Positions 1 through 5,808 of a stretch of 13,710 nt of DNA are shown in pieces (positions within the stretch are counted from its first letter, which is position 1; each line of letters starts with the position of its first letter). The stretch is from Alphaproteobacteria bacterium (GTDB lineage Bacteria; Pseudomonadota; Alphaproteobacteria; UBA2136; UBA6156): contig JADCGN010000103.1 in NCBI GenBank assembly GCA_020249005.1, positions 1 to 13,710 on the forward strand, written 5' to 3'. The notes beneath the pieces are model-generated. The model saw nothing but the letters and a program-made list of their open reading frames with translations, did not search any database and was not told the DNA's origin. The translations under genes and the position numbers were made by a program.

Positions 1-3000
1 CGTTGCCCAGCTGGGTGAAGCCGCCCACGGTCAGGTTGTTGGTCACGCTCACGTTGGTGCCGCTGAGACCCGCCATGCTCAGCACCGTCCCGTTGCTCAC
101 GTTCTGAATGCGGGTGGGAATGTTGCTCAGGCCGTACCAGTCGGCCGCCCCGGCGCTGCCCAGCGTCGTCCAGGCAGTACCATTACAGTAGCTCAGGGTG
201 CCGCCACTGTAGCGAATCGCCCCCGCCGTAGTGCCGTTACACGTCACGCCACTGTTCGCCACCTGTACTTCACCCACCACGGTCAGGCTAATCGCAGGGC
301 TATTGGTACCAATCCCAAGGTTGTTTGTAGCTTCCTGAATAAAGAATGGGTTCTGGAACGCTCCATCGGTCCCCACGCGGAAGATACGGAAGTTATTACC
401 CCCCGTAACATCAACGTTCCAGGTACCATTGGCCTGTCCACCGATGGTCGTGTTCGTGGTATAGCCTAAAATAATCTGCGCCCCTTCAATGTTATTCAAT
501 GGATTTAGGATGAGCGAGCCATTGTCGCCTGTAACTCTGGCTGACCCACTGACATCAAGGGCTGCAGCCGCGTTCATCCCAACACCAACCCGCCCAGCAA
601 AATACCCGGTCGTCCCGCTAATGCCACCGGTCGCACTCACCCCCAACGTCACCAACCCACGGGTCGGGTCAAACCAGCCCGTGTTGGTGCCCGCCTGCGT
701 CAGGCTCACAAAGCCGGTGCTGCTCACCACCACCATTTGGGTAGTGCCGCTGGTGATGCGGTCGGCCAAACCAGCCGCACCCTGGGCAATACTGGTCAGT
801 GTTTCCCACGCCGTGCCGTTGCGGCAGAAGCTGAACTCACCGCCCGTGTAGCGGATGGCGCCGGTGCGGTTGGCGTCACAGGCTTCGCCAGAATTGGCAA
901 TCCGGATTGTCCCGCTTACGTGTAAGGTGGCGCTGGGTACAATGGCCTGCATCGCAACCCCAACGGTAGCGCCAAAAGACCCAATATTAACCCGCCCAGT
1001 TGAGTATTGGTTTAGTCCAAGGTTGCTGTATGCCCCGTTCGTACGGGCCGTGACGCCACCAGTGTCGAGGACCAAGTTTGCTGCATTGATTGGTCCAATC
1101 ACCAAACCACCACCGCTTGAACCAGTCACGGTACCACTGTTAGAAATATGCACAGTGGCGCTGGTAGAAGCATAACCAATTCCCACATTTCCACCAAAAT
1201 AACCCGTCGATGTTGCAGTCACTGCACCTGTTACATAGAGCCGTGTTGCGCTCACCGTACCCGTAGTGCTCACCCCGGGCGCCACCAAGCCCAAGGTGCT
1301 GTCCAAATACGCCCGGCCAGGGTTCCCCGCCAGGGTAAAGCTTACCGTGCCTTGGTCAGCCACCACCATCGCCAGATTGGCGCCGCTGGCTACACCGCTG
1401 GTGGAAATGCGGTCCAGGTTCAACCCCACCACGGCACTGACCGGAATATTCGTCAGGCTGGCGCCGCTGCCAATAAACGTATTGGCTTGCACGTTGCCCG
1501 TCACGCTCACGTCGCCGCCCACGGTTTGGTTGTTGGTCACCCGCAACGTCCGAATATCCGCCACCGTGGCACTCAGGTTGGTGGCCGAAATATTGCCGCT
1601 GGCCACGGTGCCGGAAAGGGCGATCCCGCCGTTAGCAAAGATCACGCCGTCAATCGTTTGGCTACCGCTCACGTTCAGGTTGCCACGCACCACCAAGTCC
1701 TGCACAAAAGTGGTGCCGCTAATCCGCACGTTGTTGGTGAAGTCGGCGCGGGTGCCGGAGATGTTAGCAACGTTGGCTTGGGCAATGGCGGCCGTGGTCA
1801 GCGTCGCGGCCGTGGCCCGCAAGGTATTGATATCCGCCACCGTCGCCGAAACATTGGTGAGGGTGGCCTGCGCGACGATCGCATTGGTCAAGGTGGCACT
1901 GACGTAGGTGAGGGTGCTGCCACGCAGCGTGCGGATGTCGGCCACCGTGGCACTCAGGTTGGTGGCCGAAATATTCCCACTGGTCACCGTGCCGGAAAGG
2001 GTAATCCCGCCGTTGGCGAAGATCACGCCGTCAATCGTTTGGCTGCCACTAATGTTTAAGTTCCCCATCACCAGCAAGTTGCCGCTCGCGCGGATACTCC
2101 CCGACACATCCAGCATGTACGGGCTGGCCGGCATCACCCCAATCCCCACGCGGCCTTCGTTGGTCACCGCCATCCGGGTCACACCGTCGGTGGCGAAGCT
2201 CAGCAGGCCGTCGGTGCCGGTATCGGTGGCAATAATTTGGGTGTCACCGGCCAAAATACGCTCAATCGTGCTGTTCACCCAGCCCGTGCCATCCCACCGT
2301 ACGGCCTGGCCAGTCACCACATTGGTGATGCTCACGTCGTCCAAATCATCCAGCGTCAACGCGTTGCCAATCACGGTCGCCGCATCGGTACAAATCCAGG
2401 TGTTATTGGTGCCGTCCCAGCTCAGCAGCTCACCGCTGTTGCAGGTTAACGGCGGCGGCCGGTCACAGACAATCTCGGTGCCGACCGTGCGGCACCAGTT
2501 GGTGTCGGTCAGGGTACCCACCTTATCGTCGCTGTTCACCCACCGGGTGCCATCCCAGCGGAGCACCTCATCACTTTGCGCGCTCGTAATCTGAACATCG
2601 CTCAACTGACTGAGGTACAAAGGGTTATCGGGTGAACCGAGCGCCGCGATCGCGCGCCATTGGCCATTGCTGTAAATCAGGGTTGAGTCACTCGTCTGCC
2701 CGGCGGTATTGACGTCACTCAAATCGTTCAACGACAACGTCTCGGGCAGCGCACCACCCGTGGTATTTTCACACGTCAACACCACTTTACCCCCTTGGGT
2801 GGTGGCCCGCAGCACTTCACCCGTGGCACAGGCGGCTAATGCTGGCTGGCCATTATCTTTCCTGGCAAAGTCCTGAACTTGTGGGTCAACTTCCACCGTA
2901 ATCCCCACCTGGTCAATCCGGCAGGCCAAGCGGCCATTCACCATCGTCAGCAACTCACCGGTCGGGCAGTTCGGCAGCACACTCACCGCGTCACGCCGTG

Positions 3001-3574
3001 CAAAATCGTAAACCCGCGGATCCGCTTCCTGGGTAATCCCCTGCTGGTCGGTGGTACAGGTCAGGGTCCCGCCGCCCGTCACCGTAAGGAATTGCTCCGA
3101 CGAACAGGTCGGCAAGGGGGTTTTGGCAAACTCTTGCACCGTCGGATCCGCTTCCGTGGTCACAAACCCCACTTGCGAACAGCCCAGTTCACCACCCACC
3201 ACCCCCAGCATGGTCCCAGCCGTACAGGTCGGCAGCGCCTTCTTGGCAAAGACCTGAACCGTGGGGTCGGTTTCCTGGTCACAGACCCAATTGGTGCCAT
3301 CAAACCGCAGCTTTTCGCCATCCGCCGAGCAGTTCCCCAGCTCGGCCCGGGCATGCGGCTTGATGGTTTTCAGGTCCTCCTGAATCACCCCAATCTCGGT
3401 TTCTGCCTTGCTCAGGCGGGCATTGGTCTTGGCATTTTGCAAGCCCCGGCCACCGCTTTGAGTAAAGAACTGCTCTTGCGCGGTAAGGGGGGGCGCCACG
3501 CTCAAACTCGCGGCACACGCCACCAGCAGGGCCATCCAAGTCCCTCGCGTATGGCGCGGCAACGCAACCTTCAT
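1..3574 (-). CDS. Exported repeat-rich fibre-like surface protein, C-terminus beyond the window
   Basis: Read by hand on the minus strand: 1191 codons from the ATG at 3574-3572 with no stop, running off the left edge. An in-frame TAA lies six codons upstream, which fixes the start. Residues 1-32 look like a signal peptide ending PLTA/QEQ. LVAC at 17-20 also fits a lipobox, so a lipoprotein is possible. Residues 45-75 could form a coiled coil. Residues 76-269 are Cys-paired modules. Residues 276-455 hold modules of the type LSDV...LRWDGTRWVNS. Beyond about 456 come beta-rich Ser/Thr/Gly/Asn repeats with GIG-type motifs (GRVGIG, GNVGIG, NLGIGTNSPA) and two modules of the form C...GAIRY.GG...C.NGTAW.TL. 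Such motifs are typical of trimeric tail-fibre-like and adhesin-like proteins, many of which end in a peptidase S74 chaperone domain. That end is not visible here. An adhesin or fibre role is inferred. No phage genes accompany it. AGG eight bases before the ATG is a weak ribosome binding site. Confidence 0.85.
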   Translation of the reverse strand, partial: MKVALPRHTRGTWMALLVACAASLSVAPPLTAQEQFFTQSGGRGLQNAKTNARLSKAETEIGVIQEDLKTIKPHARAELGNCSADGEKLRFDGTNWVCDQETDPTVQVFAKKALPTCTAGTMLGVVGGELGCSQVGFVTTEADPTVQEFAKTPLPTCSSEQFLTVTGGGTLTCTTDQQGITQEADPRVYDFARRDAVSVLPNCPTGELLTMVNGRLACRIDQVGITVEVDPQVQDFARKDNGQPALAACATGEVLRATTQGGKVVLTCENTTGGALPETLSLNDLSDVNTAGQTSDSTLIYSNGQWRAIAALGSPDNPLYLSQLSDVQITSAQSDEVLRWDGTRWVNSDDKVGTLTDTNWCRTVGTEIVCDRPPPLTCNSGELLSWDGTNNTWICTDAATVIGNALTLDDLDDVSITNVVTGQAVRWDGTGWVNSTIERILAGDTQIIATDTGTDGLLSFATDGVTRMAVTNEGRVGIGVMPASPYMLDVSGSIRASGNLLVMGNLNISGSQTIDGVIFANGGITLSGTVTSGNISATNLSATVADIRTLRGSTLTYVSATLTNAIVAQATLTNVSATVADINTLRATAATLTTAAIAQANVANISGTRADFTNNVRISGTTFVQDLVVRGNLNVSGSQTIDGVIFANGGIALSGTVASGNISATNLSATVADIRTLRVTNNQTVGGDVSVTGNVQANTFIGSGASLTNIPVSAVVGLNLDRISTSGVASGANLAMVVADQGTVSFTLAGNPGRAYLDSTLGLVAPGVSTTGTVSATRLYVTGAVTATSTGYFGGNVGIGYASTSATVHISNSGTVTGSSGGGLVIGPINAANLVLDTGGVTARTNGAYSNLGLNQYSTGRVNIGSFGATVGVAMQAIVPSATLHVSGTIRIANSGEACDANRTGAIRYTGGEFSFCRNGTAWETLTSIAQGAAGLADRITSGTTQMVVVSSTGFVSLTQAGTNTGWFDPTRGLVTLGVSATGGISGTTGYFAGRVGVGMNAAAALDVSGSARVTGDNGSLILNPLNNIEGAQIILGYTTNTTIGGQANGTWNVDVTGGNNFRIFRVGTDGAFQNPFFIQEATNNLGIGTNSPAISLTVVGEVQVANSGVTCNGTTAGAIRYSGGTLSYCNGTAWTTLGSAGAADWYGLSNIPTRIQNVSNGTVLSMAGLSGTNVSVTNNLTVGGFTQLGN
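1560..1685 (-). repeat. Direct repeat copy B in the fibre gene
   Basis: Second copy of the 126-bp direct repeat, encoding residues near 630-672. Differences from copy A are scattered single bases, for example gccgctggccac against cccactggtcac. The 127-codon offset keeps the reading frame if the copies recombine. The segment between them holds degenerate repeats of the SATVADINTLR type, so the whole stretch looks built by duplication. Confidence 0.85.
1941..2066 (-). repeat. Direct repeat copy A in the fibre gene
   Basis: About 126 bp encoding residues near 503-545 of the fibre protein. It is nearly identical to copy B at 1560-1685, exactly 381 bp (127 codons) away. Both encode the same run from SGSQTIDGVIFANGG through SGNISATNLSA to VADIRTLR with a few changes. 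The high DNA identity implies recent duplication or gene conversion. The repeat could support in-frame deletion or expansion by recombination. Confidence 0.85.
2768..3274 (-). repeat. Four tandem DP/Cys-pair modules in the fibre protein
   Basis: Residues 101-269 of the fibre protein consist of four units of about 40-45 residues. They start with ETDP, EADP, EADP and EVDP, followed by V..FA(K/R), then a Cys, and a second Cys about 14-19 residues later. A half unit with Cys82 and Cys98 precedes them. Even spacing of Cys pairs suggests one disulfide per module after export, which is an inference. The DNA copies have diverged, so this is an old protein-level repeat. Confidence 0.8.
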
Positions 3575-3667
3575 GACACTAGCCTGACCTTAGCCTCCAA
3601 AGACTTGCAAGGGCCCGGCCAGGGCCACTTTTGCCCGGCATGGCAACCCTGCAACAACAACAAACCA

Positions 3668-3716
3668 TAAAGGATATACAGATTTCCTCCCTGGAAAATT
3701 ATAGGGTTATCCTTTA
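3668..3716. repeat. Nested inverted repeat (hairpin within hairpin)
   Basis: Outer arms AAAGGATA (3669-3676) and TATCCTTT (3708-3715) are perfect complements, extended by T3668-A3716. Inside sits a second hairpin with arms TTTCC (3683-3687) and GGAAA (3693-3697) and a five-base loop. No T-run follows, so it is not an obvious terminator. It would lie in the fibre-gene leader if the promoter near 3756 is used, so it could be an RNA structure or a protein-binding site. Confidence 0.55.
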
Positions 3717-3755
3717 ACTGTCCTGTCACCCACAAAAATGTATGCCCAAATACAT

Positions 3756-3786
3756 AGTATACAAACATAAAAACTCCGTTGGGCAA
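3756..3786 (-). promoter_or_regulatory. Possible promoter of the fibre gene
   Basis: Minus strand: TTGCCC (3786-3781), a 19-bp spacer, then TATACT (3761-3756). The -10 is good and the -35 matches at four positions, but the spacing is long. It would give a leader of about 175 nt containing the nested hairpin. Pattern matching only. Confidence 0.3.
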
Positions 3787-3873
3787 AATTTTTCCCTTAA
3801 AAATCCGGGTTCTTTGTGCCACACCCCTTCCACTCGCTTGCCTTTTTGAGCTGAACCGCCTAGAGCAAGAGTC

Positions 3874-5094
3874 ATGACGTCCACCACCCCCTTGCGTCAC
3901 CCGCAACGCCTGATGGTCGTGCTGGGGACCCGCCCCGAAGCAGTCAAGCTCGCGCCGATTCTCCAAGCCGCACAACACGATCCACGTTTCCAACTCATTT
4001 TGGTGAATACCGGTCAACATAAGGAAATGCTCCAACCGTTCCTGGAATGGTTTCAGCTTAAGCCGCACCACACCCTCAGTGTCATGGAACCTGGCCAGCC
4101 GTTGGCGGCACTTTCGGGCAAGCTGCTCAATGGCCTGCACGCCATCATGGAGCAAGAACGCCCCGATATCGTGATGGTGCAGGGCGATACCACCACGGCT
4201 CTGATTGGCGCGCTCGCCGCCTACTACGGGTACGATTATTATGTGCGGCAAGAGGCCGGCGAAGGCCGCCGCCATTTCATTCAAATTGCCCACGTGGAAG
4301 CGGGGCTGCGCACCGACAACCTCTACGCCCCCTTCCCTGAAGAAGCCAACCGCCGCCTGATCGGCACGCTCGCCCACTGGCACTTCGCCCCGACCCAGAC
4401 TGCCGCCGACCGACTGCTTGGCGAAGGCCACACCGGCAACGTCTACGTTACGGGTAACCCAGTGAATGACGCCCTGCTTTACACCGCAAACTTGGTGAAG
4501 CAAACACCCCCTTCACTTGTCGGGCTTTCTGCGGCGGCATTGGCCAAACCGTATGTGCTCATCACCGGCCACCGCCGGGAAAACTATGGCGAAGGCTTCC
4601 AGCATATCTGTCAAGCGATCGCCACGCTGGCGGCACGCTTCCCCAGCCATCATTTTATCTATCCGGTCCACCTCAACCGCCACGTGCAAGGCCCAGTGAA
4701 CGAACTGTTGGGCAACATCCCCAACGTGTTCCTCACGCCCCCACAAGACTACCCCGCCTTTGTGTACCTGATGCAGCACTGCCAACTGCTCTTAACCGAC
4801 AGCGGCGGCCTGCAAGAGGAAGGCCCCTCGTTGGGCAAGCCCGTGTTGGTGATGCGCGACACCACCGAGCGCCCCGAAGGCATTGAGGCCGGCACCGCCA
4901 AGCTGGTGGGCACCGTGGCGGAAAATATCGTCCACGGGGTCACCGAGCTGCTGACCAACCCCGCCGCCTACCAGGCGATGGCCCAGGCGATCAACCCCTA
5001 TGGCGATGGCCATGCGGCCACGCGCATCCTGAACCTCTTGGCGGGCGAAAGCGCGGCGGCCAATAGCTTCAACCCGCTGCTGAAGGTGGCTTAA
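3874..5094 (+). CDS. wecB: UDP-N-acetylglucosamine 2-epimerase, non-hydrolysing
   Basis: Interconverts UDP-GlcNAc and UDP-ManNAc in the cytoplasm, supplying ManNAc-type sugars for surface polysaccharide. The 406 residues show the family signatures in order: GTRPEAVKLAP (18-28), VNTGQHKEML (44-53), QGDTTTA (103-109, Asp105), HVEAGLRT (140-147, Glu142), PFPEEANRR (153-161), TGHRREN (231-237, His233), TDSGGLQEEGPSLGKPV (308-324) and RDTTERPE (328-335). The residues matching E. coli Asp95, Glu117, Glu131 and His213 are present. It is longer than the usual 370-380 residues because of an N-terminal extension of about 12 and an insertion of about 15 at 121-137, just before HVEAG. The start is the first ATG and has a weak ribosome binding site (AGAG). 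The HAD gene follows after 3 bp, so the two are probably co-transcribed. Which polysaccharide it serves cannot be told from this window. Confidence 0.93.
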   Translation: MTSTTPLRHPQRLMVVLGTRPEAVKLAPILQAAQHDPRFQLILVNTGQHKEMLQPFLEWFQLKPHHTLSVMEPGQPLAALSGKLLNGLHAIMEQERPDIVMVQGDTTTALIGALAAYYGYDYYVRQEAGEGRRHFIQIAHVEAGLRTDNLYAPFPEEANRRLIGTLAHWHFAPTQTAADRLLGEGHTGNVYVTGNPVNDALLYTANLVKQTPPSLVGLSAAALAKPYVLITGHRRENYGEGFQHICQAIATLAARFPSHHFIYPVHLNRHVQGPVNELLGNIPNVFLTPPQDYPAFVYLMQHCQLLLTDSGGLQEEGPSLGKPVLVMRDTTERPEGIEAGTAKLVGTVAENIVHGVTELLTNPAAYQAMAQAINPYGDGHAATRILNLLAGESAAANSFNPLLKVA

Positions 5095-5097
5095 CCG

Positions 5098-5769
5098 ATG
5101 ACCGGCTATCACACTCTGCTGGCGCTAGATTTCGACGAGACCCTGGCCCCGACCTACCAATTTTCCATTCCGGCCTGGGAAAACTTCATGGCTGAGTGGC
5201 TAATCACCCATGGCCTGTTCGCCACCGCCGCCGAAGCGCGCCAACACATGCACAGCCTGGATAACCCTTACGGCTGTGGCCCCACCTTCATGGCGCGCCA
5301 GTTTGGGAAAAACAAAGCGTTCATCGAAGCCTTTTATCAAGCCGTCAGCCCGCTGATTCTCCAGGCCAACCTGGTAGGCAACCTGCAGGTACACCCGCAG
5401 CTCAAGCCCCAACTACAACGGCTGCAAGCGGCGGGCTACTACCCCATCATCATCAGCCAAGGCCACCGCGATTTCATCCTGCCCATCCTCAAGCATCTGC
5501 AATTGGCGGATCTGTTCAATCCCACCCAAGTGGTCGACCGTGCCCACAAGCGGCTGGAACCGCTGGGCTACCAAGTCGCCAAAGCGCTCACTATGCACCT
5601 GAACCTGCAGCAGTTTATCATGTGCGATGATAGTGCCCCCAACTTTCCGCACGCCAAAGCTGAAGGCTTCACCACCGTGCTGATTCATCCCGCCCCCGCT
5701 GAAGAAGCGCTGGCCCAAGCCGATCACCACTTCCCCGATTTGTTGAGTTACTTAGAAACATTAAAATAA
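5098..5769 (+). CDS. HAD-superfamily phosphatase, SerB/MtnX-like
   Basis: A 223-residue cytosolic hydrolase with all four HAD motifs. Motif I is DFDETLAP (Asp11 nucleophile, Asp13 acid/base), motif II is IIISQG (Ser120), motif III is Lys151 in HKRLEP, and motif IV is MCDDS (Asp177, Asp178). Residues of about 20-100 between motifs I and II form a helical C1-type cap. The stretch after motif II (GHRDFILPIL) recalls phosphoserine phosphatase and MtnX-type enzymes, but the substrate cannot be assigned. It starts 3 bp after the wecB stop, so translation may be coupled. A role in dephosphorylating a sugar or nucleotide intermediate in the same surface-sugar pathway is possible but rests on position only. 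Confidence 0.85.
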   Translation: MTGYHTLLALDFDETLAPTYQFSIPAWENFMAEWLITHGLFATAAEARQHMHSLDNPYGCGPTFMARQFGKNKAFIEAFYQAVSPLILQANLVGNLQVHPQLKPQLQRLQAAGYYPIIISQGHRDFILPILKHLQLADLFNPTQVVDRAHKRLEPLGYQVAKALTMHLNLQQFIMCDDSAPNFPHAKAEGFTTVLIHPAPAEEALAQADHHFPDLLSYLETLK

Positions 5770-5774
5770 CCACG

Positions 5775-5788
5775 TTCCCCTTGGGGAA
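5775..5788. terminator. Short hairpin between convergent HAD gene and polA
   Basis: TTCCC-CTTG-GGGAA is a perfect small hairpin with a CTTG loop in the 39-bp gap between the two stop codons. A second imperfect pair (AAGAAG with CTTCTT, about 5787-5810) overlaps it. No good T-run follows on either strand, so termination here would be weak or Rho-dependent. Confidence 0.35.
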
Positions 5789-5808
5789 GAAGTTTCGGCT
5801 GGGGCTTC

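Larger units (their letters stand above)
3575..3873. other. AT-rich intergenic region between divergent fibre gene and wecB
   Basis: 299 bp without a convincing gene. The half next to the fibre gene (3600-3655) is GC-rich with imperfect inverted repeats (TGCAAGGG against CCCTGCA). The centre (3660-3810) is clearly more AT-rich than the rest of the window and holds the nested inverted repeat at 3668-3716 and a possible minus-strand promoter. A short upstream frame of 20 codons (ATG in CCATGCC near 3634, stop TAG just before the fibre ATG) exists in the fibre leader, with no evidence that it is translated. No clear plus-strand promoter for wecB was recognised. Confidence 0.7.

Noticed and set aside
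3582..3634. 20-codon upstream frame in the fibre-gene leader
   Set aside because: No ribosome binding site and no recognisable leader-peptide feature, so likely chance.
489..3670. Long plus-strand frames opposite the fibre gene (for example 1148-2059, 1908-2594, 2879-3670)
   Set aside because: The minus strand has one uninterrupted frame across all of them with a signal peptide and recognisable repeat modules. The plus frames have no domain and owe their length to the base composition of the repeats.
3571..4503. 310-residue minus-strand frame overlapping the start of wecB
   Set aside because: It covers the conserved catalytic part of wecB in antisense and runs across the AT-rich intergenic region with no recognisable domain.
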